DNA of 64,000 nucleotides from Acinetobacter sp. Ver3 (GTDB taxonomy: Bacteria; Pseudomonadota; Gammaproteobacteria; Pseudomonadales; Moraxellaceae). The stretch covers positions 1 to 64,000 of the forward strand of contig NZ_JFYL01000005.1 in NCBI RefSeq assembly GCF_000632455.1, written 5' to 3'. Both the position numbers and the translations under genes were made by a program. The notes below the pieces were generated by a model. The model had not been told where the DNA came from. It saw only the letters and a list, made by a program, of their open reading frames with translations, and did no database searches. Shown here in pieces: positions 33,436 to 42,935 of this stretch; position 1 is the stretch's first letter; each line of letters starts with the position of its first letter.

Positions 33436-34767
33436 ATGCCGAGTTTAACGCCACTACATGAAACCTATTGTAAATGGGATCGATCTCCTCCGAGTCAGGC
33501 CGATGTGCTTGAAGGTTTGGCACAACTGGTCAGCACTCCAATTAACCACGCTGTTCAAAATCTCATTCAATCACTTCAACGTGAAGTGCTCTTAACCGTA
33601 TTTGGTTTAAGTAAAAAAACATCAAAAGAATTTCAAAAGAAAACCTACGTTCGAAAGTTATATCAATTTTCATATGACACGCTTCTAAATTACGGAAATT
33701 ATTTGGTCGCACCAGCCCTGCGCAAAATCATTGATCAATTTCCGAAACTCCATGATAAGCCCCTCACGCCAAAAATGATTTTTTTGGTCAGTGCTCTTAA
33801 TGGCGTGATTGGCGACTATTTACTTAAAAATCAAAATCCGTTGGCGATTACCAGTAATCTGTATGATCACTATGGAGAGTTACAACAGGGTGACCTGTCA
33901 GGTCGTGTCGTGATCTTTTGCCATGGTCTGTGCATGAATCATCTTGATTGGACCAATCGCAACTATGGCGGTATTGGTGAAAAACTGCTTGCACAACGCG
34001 ACAACAACACCATGCTTTATTTGCATTACAACACTGGTCGCAGAATTTCAGCGAATGGTCGTTCGTTGGCCAATATGCTTGAAGACTTGGTAAAGCGCAA
34101 TCCACGTATCACCAGTCTTGATTTAATCGGTCACAGTATGGGTGGTTTGGTTTCTAGAAGTGCTTTGTTTTATGGTAAACAAAATCTCCATCAATGGTTT
34201 CACATGGCAGAGAATTTGGTCTGCTTAGGTTCTCCACATCATGGTGCGGTTCTAGAACGTATTGGCTTTGCCGTTCAAGAAAAAATTGGACACTTTCCCG
34301 TCATCAAGTTAGCCAGCCACATTGTGAATATTCGCAGTGATGGTATTTTGGATTTACGCCATGGTAGTGTCCGTGATGACGACTGGGAACACAATCACGC
34401 TCGTATTGGCATGATGGATGATAATCGTAAACCTGCACCGCTGCCTTCACATATCAATACATTCTTAGTAGCTGGAACAATTGAGTTTGAAAATCGTAAA
34501 AATCGTACACTTAAAGTCATTGGCGATTACTTAGTGAGTGTGCAAAGTGCTTTGGGTGAGCATCCAAATCCGCGATTCCAACTGAAATTGCCAGAATCAC
34601 ACAAAGCGGTGTTCTACGGGCTCAATCATATGGAGATTCAATACCATTCCAGTGTTGCTGAGCAAATCGTTAAATGGTTCTATCCACATCACGATGAATT
34701 AGCTGAAGAGCAAATCCGTAAATATTTAATCAAATTAGAAAGCATGGAAGGAATCGTAGAAACCTGA
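33436..34767 (+). CDS. Alpha/beta hydrolase, lipase-like (PGAP1/GPI-deacylase-type fold)
   Basis: A 443-aa protein. The first ~150 residues are helical and unassigned. From about residue 155 an alpha/beta hydrolase begins: GRVVIFCHGLCMNHLDWTNRNYGG (oxyanion loop), SLDLIGHSMGGLVSRSALFYG (nucleophile Ser in GHSMGG), CLGSPHHGAVLERIG, and a late His in GLNHMEIQYHSSV. No signal peptide is seen. It probably acts on lipid esters or acyl glycerols. Acinetobacter genomes often carry this gene near parE. A 17-codon GTG-initiated frame ends just before it (33376-33429). Confidence 0.75.
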   Translation: MPSLTPLHETYCKWDRSPPSQADVLEGLAQLVSTPINHAVQNLIQSLQREVLLTVFGLSKKTSKEFQKKTYVRKLYQFSYDTLLNYGNYLVAPALRKIIDQFPKLHDKPLTPKMIFLVSALNGVIGDYLLKNQNPLAITSNLYDHYGELQQGDLSGRVVIFCHGLCMNHLDWTNRNYGGIGEKLLAQRDNNTMLYLHYNTGRRISANGRSLANMLEDLVKRNPRITSLDLIGHSMGGLVSRSALFYGKQNLHQWFHMAENLVCLGSPHHGAVLERIGFAVQEKIGHFPVIKLASHIVNIRSDGILDLRHGSVRDDDWEHNHARIGMMDDNRKPAPLPSHINTFLVAGTIEFENRKNRTLKVIGDYLVSVQSALGEHPNPRFQLKLPESHKAVFYGLNHMEIQYHSSVAEQIVKWFYPHHDELAEEQIRKYLIKLESMEGIVET

Positions 34768-34780
34768 CCATCTTCAATAA

Positions 34781-34808
34781 AAAAGCCAACTGATCAGTTG
34801 GCTTTTTT
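34781..34808. terminator. Bidirectional terminator
   Basis: GCCAACTGATCAGTTGGC (34785-34802) is a perfect palindrome flanked by A5 and T6, between the convergent lipase-like gene and dsbB. Confidence 0.93.
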
Positions 34809-34811
34809 ATT

Positions 34812-35312
34812 TTAAGCAGGATACTTTCTGAATAACTGCCAAATCGAGATGATCAGCAGAATACTAAAAAATACCAAAGACCACACAGGTAAAGACTGAC
34901 CTAGGAAAGTCCAGTCTACTACCGCACATTCGCCTGATCCTGACAGCACTTGTTGAAGCACAGTTTTAAGCGGCAAAGCATCTACCAAATAATCTAAGCC
35001 AGGCCCACAACTTGGCACTTTATCTGGAGGTAAACTCTGCAGCCAGACATGACGTGCAGCAACACACGCTGACCATAAAATCGATAATGTCCCTAGGAAA
35101 GCATATACTCGTTTTAAACCATTACGGACGGGATTGTGTAGAAACGCAATAAAAGAAATCAGCCCCAATCCGATCAGACCTAACCGTTGAAATACACACA
35201 ATGGACAAGGTTCAAGACCTTGGACATGTTCGAGATACAACGCGAAGGCCATTCCAATCACACTGGCTATAAACAACAGGCCACTCACCATGCGGTAATT
35301 TTGCCACTGCAT
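34812..35312 (-). CDS. dsbB: Disulfide bond formation protein B
   Basis: A 166-aa quinone-linked oxidase with four membrane helices that reoxidises DsbA. The first periplasmic pair is Cys36-Cys39 (EPCPLCVFQR), the second Cys102 and Cys129 (PSCGPGLDY ... SGECAVVDW). The conserved Arg after the first pair is present. It lies 18 nt downstream of gshA on the same strand, putting two redox genes in one unit. Confidence 0.95.
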   Translation of the reverse strand: MQWQNYRMVSGLLFIASVIGMAFALYLEHVQGLEPCPLCVFQRLGLIGLGLISFIAFLHNPVRNGLKRVYAFLGTLSILWSACVAARHVWLQSLPPDKVPSCGPGLDYLVDALPLKTVLQQVLSGSGECAVVDWTFLGQSLPVWSLVFFSILLIISIWQLFRKYPA

Positions 35313-35330
35313 ATACTTTCCTCAATATTT

Positions 35331-36908
35331 TTATCGATATACTTTTAGATATTCTGTAAAGCTTAAACTAGACTCTGCTTCCAACTGTTGTTGCTGTTCA
35401 AGTGATTGCACTGTGAGTTGTTCAAAATAGGTGACTTTATCCTGAGATAACACATAGTTTTGATAATGATCAGCATGTTGATGCGCGAGCACACTACCTA
35501 AGCTCCAAGTACCACTATGTTTTACTGTATCTTCTACTATTTTCGCAGAGAAGGTTTCATCCACTTCATCTACTCGTGATTGCATAATTTGCATTGCATC
35601 AGAATACAACGAGGTCGAGTGAGCTTGATCTAACGTTTCTGCTAAAGGCTGCATCTGTTTGAGATATTGATTTGCCCATGTCTCAATTTCAATTGATTGA
35701 CCATTTTCAACAATGGCAGCATTTGGTGCACGCCCACGATTCACAACTTCTTGCTGATTTTGCTCAATCACTTCAAGTTCATCATCTAGCAGTTCAGGAC
35801 TGTCTTTTAATAAACAATAAAGCGCTAATACCTCAAGGAAGCCTGCAGTATCTTCATTGATACCAATTGGGCTGTATGGATTCACATCTACTGCGCGTAA
35901 TTCAACATACCCTACCCCACGGTTTGCTAATGCATCAGATGGTGTTTCACCAGACTGTGGTACTTGTTTAGGACGTACAAGACTGTAGTACTCGTTTTCA
36001 ATTTGCAGTACGTGATCATTAATTTGGATCGGCTCACCCGCTTCGTCATCTAATCCCAAACGACTGAAAGCAGCATAAGACGTTTTCACCGCCTTTTGTA
36101 AACCTGCTAAATATCCTTTCAAATCATTGTAATGAATACCTAACTCTTTCTGCGCCGAGTTTTGATATCCAAAGCGCCCCATACGCAATGCAGTGGCATA
36201 TGGCAAATACAATGTTCCCTTAATTAAAGGCAATAAATGATGTTCACGACCCGTCATAAAACAACGACAGACCGATGGGCTTGCACCTATCAGGAACATA
36301 ACCAATGGGGTTAAACGAATGAAATTTCGAATTAAAGCGAAATATCGATGGCTGCGATAATCCTGCAAACTGAGCTGTTTTAAAGCTTCATCTTGCTCGT
36401 TTGCTTGCAACTGCTCAAACAACGCATCAGGGAATGAAACATTGTAATGTACACCTGAAATCGTCTGCATACGACGACCATAACGTACACCTAAACCACG
36501 GCGGTATAAGGTTTTGAATTTACCGATATTGGATGAGCCATATTGCGCAAGACGAATGCTTTCTTCTTCATCATCCAACATACAAGGCATCGACATTGGC
36601 CATAGCTTTTCACCATCTTCTAGGTGTCGATGGGTGAAAGCATGAATATCTTCTAAATAGCTTAATGCTTCAGGAATTGAAGATTGAGGAGGCGTAATAA
36701 ACTCAAGTAAAGCTTCAGAATAATCTGTCGTAATATGAGGATGAGTTAACGCAGAGCCTAAACCCTTAGGATGATCTTTCTGGGAGATAAAGCCATCACT
36801 TTGCATCCTTAGGCTTTCGCGCTCAATGCCTCGTAACATACCTTTAAAAACCGTCGAATCCACCCAATTTGGTAAAATTGTTTCAGAGAGCGCTTCGGAT
36901 TGACTCAT
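35331..36908 (-). CDS. gshA: Glutamate-cysteine ligase
   Basis: A 525-aa class I (gammaproteobacterial) enzyme that makes gamma-glutamylcysteine, the first step of glutathione synthesis. RGIERESLRM, TDYSEALLEFITPP, LWPMSMPC, GVHYNVSFPD, LIGASPSVCR and YVELRAVDVNPYSPIGI are family signatures including the Glu and His metal ligands. It is upstream of dsbB. The 211-bp gap to the divergent DUF924 gene holds nothing I can name beyond AT-rich promoter-like sequence. Confidence 0.96.
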   Translation of the reverse strand: MSQSEALSETILPNWVDSTVFKGMLRGIERESLRMQSDGFISQKDHPKGLGSALTHPHITTDYSEALLEFITPPQSSIPEALSYLEDIHAFTHRHLEDGEKLWPMSMPCMLDDEEESIRLAQYGSSNIGKFKTLYRRGLGVRYGRRMQTISGVHYNVSFPDALFEQLQANEQDEALKQLSLQDYRSHRYFALIRNFIRLTPLVMFLIGASPSVCRCFMTGREHHLLPLIKGTLYLPYATALRMGRFGYQNSAQKELGIHYNDLKGYLAGLQKAVKTSYAAFSRLGLDDEAGEPIQINDHVLQIENEYYSLVRPKQVPQSGETPSDALANRGVGYVELRAVDVNPYSPIGINEDTAGFLEVLALYCLLKDSPELLDDELEVIEQNQQEVVNRGRAPNAAIVENGQSIEIETWANQYLKQMQPLAETLDQAHSTSLYSDAMQIMQSRVDEVDETFSAKIVEDTVKHSGTWSLGSVLAHQHADHYQNYVLSQDKVTYFEQLTVQSLEQQQQLEAESSLSFTEYLKVYR

Positions 36909-37120
36909 TACTTACTCGCTTATCTAGAAGATCGACTGAGATAAAAAATTATTGATTTATATCAAGTATACCGTGATTTATATTCCTAAATGCAGTTTGC
37001 ATATACATTTCAGTTGGATAAACCTTTTATTTTGGCAAATTTTTAACACAATCTTAGTCTTTAAGACATCTGAAATTTGTGATTTTATTGCAGAATAAAT
37101 GCTAACAAACTGTAAAGAAT

Positions 37121-37660
37121 ATGAATTATCACAACGTTATAGATTTTTGGTTCAGTGCTGAAACTCAACCGCATTGGTTTGCGAAAAGCGATGCTTTCGA
37201 TCAACTTATTCAAGCGCAATTTGGTCACACCATCCAACAAGCTGCCGCAGGCGAACTATGGACATGGCGGGAAACTGCTTTAGGACGCTTAGCAGAAATC
37301 ATTGTCTTAGATCAATTTTCTCGTAATGTTTATCGTGGCAAAGCTGAATCTTTTGCCCAAGATCCGTTAGCACTTGGGCTAGCTCAAGAAGCGGTTCGTC
37401 TTGGTTTAGATCTCGAACTGGAACCTGAACAACGTAGCTTCTTATATATGCCTTTCATGCATAGCGAATCAAAAATCATTCACACTCAAGCACTTCGTTT
37501 GTTTGAGGCATTAGGCAACCCTGTAAATTTAGACTTTGAGAAGAAGCATCAAGTCATCATTGAACGTTTCGGTCGCTATCCTCATCGTAATGAAATTTTA
37601 AATCGTCTCTCTACGCCTGAGGAAATAGAATTCTTAAAACAGCCAAACAGTAGCTTCTAA
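37121..37660 (+). CDS. DUF924 family protein
   Basis: A 179-aa soluble, all-helical protein. It has the family pattern VIDFWFSAETQPHWFAKSDAFDQLIQAQFG, LAEIIVLDQFSRNVYRGKAESFAQD, YMPFMHSESKIIHTQALRLFE and ERFGRYPHRNEILNR. The fold is TPR-like; no reaction is known. It is followed after 35 bp by a lipoprotein gene with RBS AGGAGA, so they may be co-transcribed. Confidence 0.88.
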   Translation: MNYHNVIDFWFSAETQPHWFAKSDAFDQLIQAQFGHTIQQAAAGELWTWRETALGRLAEIIVLDQFSRNVYRGKAESFAQDPLALGLAQEAVRLGLDLELEPEQRSFLYMPFMHSESKIIHTQALRLFEALGNPVNLDFEKKHQVIIERFGRYPHRNEILNRLSTPEEIEFLKQPNSSF

Positions 37661-37695
37661 ATTGATATTGATACAACAGACTTCAGGAGAGCGAA

Positions 37696-38250
37696 ATGAA
37701 AAACTTATGCATGATTTTGGGATTATCTGGCATGATCCTGCTGTCTGGTTGTGTCACGACGCCAAGTAAACCGCGTACATTTGATCAGCTTGGGCAATTC
37801 GCAACTATTCCCTTGAACCAATCAACGTATCGTATTAGTTTTCAAGGCTCATCCAACATGAGCTATGGTACAGCTGAAGAAATAACCTTACTTAAAGCTG
37901 CACAAACAACGGTCAAACAGGGCTTTCATTTTTTTAAAGTCCAAGATGATCCAAGCAATCGCACACAACAACCACCTCGTCAAGCTGTGGTTTATTCCAA
38001 TCCTTACCCGTATGGTTATGGATATCGTAGACATCCTATGTTCTTTGATCCTTTTTATGATGTGCCACAGGTGGTCAGTTTAGAGCCAGTTCAAGTAGCC
38101 TATACCATCACCTGTTTTAAAGATCAAAAAACAGCACCTCAAGATGCTTTTGATGCACGTTTAATTTTACAGGCCTTAGGGTCTAAATATGGTTTAAGTG
38201 CTACAGGCGACGTACTGCCTGTACAAACACAGCCTTCTCAATCACAATAA
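37696..38250 (+). CDS. Putative lipoprotein (CC0125/CC1285-like)
   Basis: A 184-aa secreted lipoprotein: the signal MKNLCMILGLSGMILLSGC ends in a lipobox with Cys19. TYRISFQGSSNMSYGTAEEITLLKAAQTTVKQGFHFFKV resembles the small CC0125/CC1285 lipoprotein group. The middle is Pro/Tyr-rich (NPYPYGYGYRRHPMFFDPFYD) and the tail is Gln/Pro/Ser-rich. The residue after Cys19 is Val, which does not favour inner-membrane retention, so outer-membrane placement is likely. Function unknown. Confidence 0.8.
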   Translation: MKNLCMILGLSGMILLSGCVTTPSKPRTFDQLGQFATIPLNQSTYRISFQGSSNMSYGTAEEITLLKAAQTTVKQGFHFFKVQDDPSNRTQQPPRQAVVYSNPYPYGYGYRRHPMFFDPFYDVPQVVSLEPVQVAYTITCFKDQKTAPQDAFDARLILQALGSKYGLSATGDVLPVQTQPSQSQ

Positions 38251-38287
38251 AATAATATTAATACAACAGCTTACATAGGAATTATGC

Positions 38288-39595
38288 ATGAGTGCATCAC
38301 CAACAATGACTACCCCTAGTCTGGATCGAAGCAAACGGTTTGCCATGATCGCACTGGTTGTCGCTGTATTGGCTTGGATATCGCTCATGGTGGCTGCCAA
38401 AATTTTTCCAGAATATGTTTGGCTTATTCATATTTTAATGTTGTCTGCTGAAGCAGGTGTGGTTGGTGGTTTAGCAGATTGGTATGCCATTACGGTTTTG
38501 TTTCGGAACCCATTCGGCCGTATCCCTATTCCTAAGTTTTTAAAAGATCACACCGAAATTATTCCACGTAACAAAGCGCGTATTGCAGAATCCATGGGAC
38601 GTTTTGTTCAAGAAAACTTCCTATCGCCACAGATTGTGGCAAAAAGCTTGAGTCAAACAGATGTGAGTTTGGCAGTAGGACAATGGCTAGCCAATCCAGA
38701 TAACAATCGTCAAGTGACTCAAGTGATTCAACAGACAGTGCCTAAAGTTTTTGAGTTTGTTGGACAAGAACAAGTCGGTAGGTTTATTCAAACTAACAGT
38801 GTGCAATGGGTAAAGAACACTCAAATCAATACCCTGGCCAGTGAAATGATGCGTGCCGTATTAGAAAATGACTTCCACCAAGATGTTTTACAACGTGGTC
38901 TCGATGTTGCGCACGGTTGGGTGACTTCACATCCTGAACAAACTCGGGAGCTAACCCGCACCCTATTTAAAGAACTCGGAGTGTGGCGTTTAGCCAAAGG
39001 CGCAAGTTGGATCGGTATCGATGTTCAACAAAGAACGATTGACTCTTTAATAGAGCGTGTCGAGTCAATGTTGGCAGATCCAGAGCATCCATGGCGTCAA
39101 AAAATTGAGAGTATTGCACAGCATTTAATGACTGAACTGGCAAATCCTGAAAGTCAGGCGAGTCTTAAATTAAATGAAACTAAAAATGCATTGTTAGATA
39201 GTCCTCAAGTTTTAAATTTTATTACTGGTGCCGTCGTCATTCTGTGCAATGCCATTCGTGAAGATTTGGAGAAAGCAGATTCAGGTATAGCTGAAAATTT
39301 ACGTGTTGCGATTCAACAAGTCGGTCAAAACATCATTTCCAATCCTGCATTACGCCAATTATTAAATGAAAAAATGAGTTCAATGGCAGTCAATCTCAGT
39401 GATCAATACAGCGAAAAAGTCATTTTATTTATCAGTGAACGCATTCACGAATGGGACTCACGAGAAATGATCGATAAAATTGAAAATGAAGTCGGTGGTG
39501 ACTTACATATGATTCGCGTCAACGGTGTTGTCGTTGGTGCATTTATCGGTTTAGTGTTAGGGATCATCCGAGCAGCAGTTGAATTTTTGATTTAA
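38288..39595 (+). CDS. DUF445 membrane protein (YjiN-like)
   Basis: A 435-aa protein with two N-terminal membrane segments (about 16-35 and 45-65). GGLADWYAITVLFRNPFGRIPIPKFLKDHTEIIPRNKARIAESMGRFVQENFL is the DUF445 signature. A long alpha-helical region follows, with one C-terminal membrane segment (VNGVVVGAFIGLVLGIIRAAV). Function is unknown. It follows the lipoprotein gene by 37 bp; RBS AGGA lies before ATG 38288. Confidence 0.88.
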   Translation: MSASPTMTTPSLDRSKRFAMIALVVAVLAWISLMVAAKIFPEYVWLIHILMLSAEAGVVGGLADWYAITVLFRNPFGRIPIPKFLKDHTEIIPRNKARIAESMGRFVQENFLSPQIVAKSLSQTDVSLAVGQWLANPDNNRQVTQVIQQTVPKVFEFVGQEQVGRFIQTNSVQWVKNTQINTLASEMMRAVLENDFHQDVLQRGLDVAHGWVTSHPEQTRELTRTLFKELGVWRLAKGASWIGIDVQQRTIDSLIERVESMLADPEHPWRQKIESIAQHLMTELANPESQASLKLNETKNALLDSPQVLNFITGAVVILCNAIREDLEKADSGIAENLRVAIQQVGQNIISNPALRQLLNEKMSSMAVNLSDQYSEKVILFISERIHEWDSREMIDKIENEVGGDLHMIRVNGVVVGAFIGLVLGIIRAAVEFLI

Positions 39596-39665
39596 CTTAG
39601 AAATGAAATTTAAATTTGGTCGCTGACTAAAATTGAATTCATTGTGAATTGACGTCATCAAAAAG

Positions 39666-39687
39666 CCCATTTCTGCATGAATGGGCT
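39666..39687. terminator. Hairpin between the DUF445 gene and the ThrH-like gene
   Basis: GCCCATT (39666-39672) pairs with AATGGGC (39681-39687), A5 before it, then TGTATTTATTATT. The U-tail is imperfect on the plus strand; it is better as a terminator for minus-strand RNA. Confidence 0.7.
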
Positions 39688-39782
39688 GTATTTATTATTC
39701 TTAATCCATTTAAAGAACTAAGCTATCACTAGAGTCATTCCTATCTGCTTCATCTTATATAAACCATAATAATATTATAAGG

Positions 39783-40415
39783 TTACATATTTTTTTTACG
39801 ATTTAAATGTGAAATAATATCTTGATAAGAGTCTACTTTACAAAAATAAGCTGGGGAGTTCTTTCTCACGTCTTCTGAAGGTTGAAATAAAAAACCATAA
39901 TCAACTAAATGCAACATCGAAAAATCATTGAATGCATCACCGATCGCAATACTATTGGTCATTGAAACGTTTTCTTTTTGGAACTTTACAATAATTTCAT
40001 GTTTCCCTTTATCTCGTGTATACAGAACATTTTCTATAAATCCATCTGGTCCAATTTCTAAGTGATGACAATATGTATTTTTAACAGGAAGATTTAATTT
40101 TTCAAAAAAGGGAAATAAAAACTCATAAAAGCAATCTGAAATAATGTTAACTTCAAAATTTTCAGCCTTTTGCAAATATTCTAAAAACTCCTTAGCATCT
40201 GGAATGACATCCAGTTCTTTAATGTCATCGATTAATTGTTTTAAAGGAATTTTATTTTCTTTCAGTAAATTAATTCTAAATTCCATCAGAGACTTATAGT
40301 CTGCGACTTCTCGAGTTGTAATCGCCAACTCTGGGATATTGTATACATTTGAAAAGTGTTTCCATATTTCAGGGACAAGAACACCTTCCATATCGATAAA
40401 AGCCATCTTTTTCAT
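39783..40415 (-). CDS. thrH: ThrH-like HAD phosphatase/phosphotransferase
   Basis: A 210-aa HAD enzyme. Motif I is AFIDMEGVLVPEIW (Asp-Met-Glu-Gly, as in ThrH), motif II ISDCFYEF, a Lys in DKGKHEIIVKF, and motif III AIGDAFNDFSMLHLVDYG. P. aeruginosa ThrH is a phosphoserine phosphatase that can also move phosphate to homoserine. Here it is the last gene of an operon with a LysE exporter and a 2OG-Fe dioxygenase, so a role on a hydroxylated or phosphorylated amino acid is likely. Base composition is more AT-rich than the flanking genes. A separate SerB is encoded at 57146. Confidence 0.82.
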   Translation of the reverse strand: MKKMAFIDMEGVLVPEIWKHFSNVYNIPELAITTREVADYKSLMEFRINLLKENKIPLKQLIDDIKELDVIPDAKEFLEYLQKAENFEVNIISDCFYEFLFPFFEKLNLPVKNTYCHHLEIGPDGFIENVLYTRDKGKHEIIVKFQKENVSMTNSIAIGDAFNDFSMLHLVDYGFLFQPSEDVRKNSPAYFCKVDSYQDIISHLNRKKNM

Positions 40416-40427
40416 ATTGCTACCCTA

Positions 40428-41036
40428 TTATTGAAATTTAGCAAACAGAAGTGCTATCCCTAGCAGACATAATACAGTTCCAATCACTCTGTTAATCTGT
40501 ACTTGCTTAGCTAACATTTTCTGTCTTAAAACAATCGATGAAAAAAGCAAAGCCACCAATCCAAACCATAAAAAATGAGCAAAAGACATAAATAGCCCAT
40601 AACCGACCAGAATCGCTTTCGGCGTACTCACACTGATGATCTGAGTGTATGTACTAATCACAAATAAAGTCGTTTTAGGATTAAGTGCATTGGTGAAAAA
40701 GCCATATTTCACTGCTTGAAAAGGATTAATTGCAGCAGTTGATGACGTCTCGACAACCGGACTTTGTACAAAAGTTTTATAACCGATATAGATGAGATAG
40801 ATGGCTCCAATATACTTCACAATATTTAGAATTTGAGGTGTATACGCCATGACAAATGCGACAGCAATGAGCGTATAAGTCACATGAATCAACACACCTA
40901 AAGAAATTCCCAGTGAAGTGAGAACACCTATCCTTCTACCATATAAGTAACTGTTTTTTGTCACGATAGCGAAATCAGCACCAGGACTCACAACAGCGAG
41001 TATGGTGATGAGAATAACTGCTATAAACTCACCCAT
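40428..41036 (-). CDS. LysE/RhtB-family amino acid exporter
   Basis: A 202-aa inner-membrane protein with six predicted helices. AVVSPGADFAIVTKNSYLYGRRIGVLTSLGISLGVLIHVTY is the LysE/RhtB signature, and KYGFFTNALNPKTTLFVIS the second conserved block. Members export amino acids such as threonine, homoserine, leucine or lysine. It starts 3 nt after the dioxygenase gene ends and 12 nt before the ThrH-like gene, so it probably exports the product of these enzymes. Confidence 0.9.
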   Translation of the reverse strand: MGEFIAVILITILAVVSPGADFAIVTKNSYLYGRRIGVLTSLGISLGVLIHVTYTLIAVAFVMAYTPQILNIVKYIGAIYLIYIGYKTFVQSPVVETSSTAAINPFQAVKYGFFTNALNPKTTLFVISTYTQIISVSTPKAILVGYGLFMSFAHFLWFGLVALLFSSIVLRQKMLAKQVQINRVIGTVLCLLGIALLFAKFQ

Positions 41037-41039
41037 TCA

Positions 41040-41810
41040 TTATGCCTTTTTAAACGTGATCACTAATACATCTCTTAATCCAGTATCACCCAACGTAAAA
41101 TCATTGACTTTGATTTCCGTTACGCTGTGATAGACCTGATGATCATCCACAAGTGCGATATCTAAAAAATTTTCAAGCATAAATTCTGCTTTCAAATTCT
41201 TATTTAAGTCATAAATTCGGGTCATTCCACCCTGAACATTTTGACGGTTGATCATGGCCATTAAAACGAAATCCACCCCATCTCGATGTATCCCCTCAGG
41301 GGTTGGCTTACCACTATCGTTAAATTTTGCTTCAATGCGAAATTGATGCGCTTCGATAAACCAATTTTCAGTTTCAATTTCTGAAAAGGTGAGATATGCG
41401 AATTGTAGTAAATTTCTAAAAATTGGATTTTCAATTGTATTTTTATCAATCTCTGAAAAATATCTCGCAATTCCACCATTCAAAGTGTTGTATTCAATCG
41501 TCTGAAAATGAGGAATATAAGAATTTTTCAGTAAAATTTTATGCTTATCATTAATAGTAAAAGTTGCATGTTTTCTTGTTCGATATTTACCTTTATCCGA
41601 CATAAATTGATCTAAATCTAGAGCGTTCCAACTGTCTATAAAATCACTGACATCTTGCTCATTAACATCGTGAAAATTATTATTTTTCTGTATTTCTTGG
41701 AATGTATTTAAATCAATAAACGCATACCCCTTTTTGATTATCTCTTTTGAATATGTGTATTCATGGAGATGCTGCTTGTTAAATGGACTGAATTTTAATA
41801 TATTTTCCAT
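41040..41810 (-). CDS. 2OG-Fe(II) dioxygenase, free-amino-acid hydroxylase type
   Basis: A 256-aa protein of the 2OG-Fe dioxygenase family known from Bacillus L-isoleucine dioxygenase (PF10014 as I recall). The iron site is visible as His-x-Asp in PEGIHRDGVDFVLMAMINRQNVQGG and a distal His in DDHQVYHSVTEI; an Arg or Lys near the end would hold 2-oxoglutarate. Relatives hydroxylate free Leu, Ile, Met or similar acids. It heads an operon with a LysE exporter and a ThrH-like phosphatase and is divergent from a LysR gene. The substrate is unknown. Confidence 0.82.
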   Translation of the reverse strand: MENILKFSPFNKQHLHEYTYSKEIIKKGYAFIDLNTFQEIQKNNNFHDVNEQDVSDFIDSWNALDLDQFMSDKGKYRTRKHATFTINDKHKILLKNSYIPHFQTIEYNTLNGGIARYFSEIDKNTIENPIFRNLLQFAYLTFSEIETENWFIEAHQFRIEAKFNDSGKPTPEGIHRDGVDFVLMAMINRQNVQGGMTRIYDLNKNLKAEFMLENFLDIALVDDHQVYHSVTEIKVNDFTLGDTGLRDVLVITFKKA

Positions 41811-41907
41811 TGTATTAGCTTTATTTTGCTTTTGGTAATCTTCATTTTGAACAAAAGTTAAAAAAATAAAATCAATAAAATCGACTAAAAATATATGAGT
41901 TTTTGGA

Positions 41908-42780
41908 ATGATAGAAAAAATATCTTTGAATTCACTGAAGTTTTTTTATTTTGTCGCTAAATACAGCAGTGTCACGATTGCAGCAAAGAAATTATTTGTT
42001 ACGCAAAGTGCCGTCAGTAAGCAAATTTACAATCTCGAAGAAATATTAAATATCACATTATTTGAACGACGAAATAAAACCTTGATACTCACCAAAGAAG
42101 GAGAAACTCTTTTTCATTGCGCTCAGAATATTTTCAATCAATTGGATGATTGTTTAATTGGACTAACTCAAAATAAAACTGAAAACAAACAATTGGTACT
42201 GTCCTGTGAACCAACCATTTCGATGAAGTGGTTAATTCCACGACTTGTTGAATTTAAAAAACTTGGACATGATTTTGAAGTGGTTTTGCTCACAGGTGGT
42301 GGTGTAGTCGACTTTGAAAAAGATAATATCGATATCGCAATACGAAGAAATGATTTTGAATGGGGGTCGCATCTGTTTAGTGAGAAAATTGGCGATGAAT
42401 ATATTGTGGCAGTCCAAGCATCTCACCACCCTAAAACCAAAGAATTGTTAATTTCTAAATCACGCCCTTATTTTTCAAAAAAATTACACCAATTGGATGA
42501 ACTCAAAGATATTTTGAAGAAACATTCCAAAATAGAATTAGAGCATTTTTACTTATGTTTAGAAGGCTGCTTGGCTGGCCTAGGAAAGACGATCATTTCT
42601 ATCTACATGATTGAAAAAGAATTAGAGCTCAAGTCTGTAAAAAAAATAACACCAATTCTTCAGGATGGTTCTGCCTATTATCTACTGTCCCATACTAGAT
42701 TTATTGAAGATCCTCGGAAGATTATTTTTTTAAATTGGTTAAAAAATGAAATGAAGCAAAGTCAGATCAATCATTTTTAA
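41908..42780 (+). CDS. LysR-family regulator of the dioxygenase operon
   Basis: A 290-aa regulator. The N-terminal helix-turn-helix is LKFFYFVAKYSSVTIAAKKLFVTQSAVSKQIYNLEEIL, followed by LFERRNKTLILTKEGETL. The effector domain follows (LVLSCEPTISMKWLIPRLVEF, DIAIRRNDFEWG), like GcvA-type members. It faces the dioxygenase operon across 97 bp of very AT-rich DNA, the usual arrangement for LysR control of a divergent target. The RBS is weak (GGA close to ATG). Confidence 0.88.
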   Translation: MIEKISLNSLKFFYFVAKYSSVTIAAKKLFVTQSAVSKQIYNLEEILNITLFERRNKTLILTKEGETLFHCAQNIFNQLDDCLIGLTQNKTENKQLVLSCEPTISMKWLIPRLVEFKKLGHDFEVVLLTGGGVVDFEKDNIDIAIRRNDFEWGSHLFSEKIGDEYIVAVQASHHPKTKELLISKSRPYFSKKLHQLDELKDILKKHSKIELEHFYLCLEGCLAGLGKTIISIYMIEKELELKSVKKITPILQDGSAYYLLSHTRFIEDPRKIIFLNWLKNEMKQSQINHF

Positions 42781-42935
42781 CATGAGATCACATAGATCAT
42801 CTAAGGTTTTAAACTTAATTGAAGATCATTAGAATCTTATGAAAATTAAAACGAATATGTCGCAGATATTTGTATTTAGTGCAGGCATTTCAACTGCTAA
42901 ACTACGAAGAAACGGGCTAAATATTACTATCCAGC

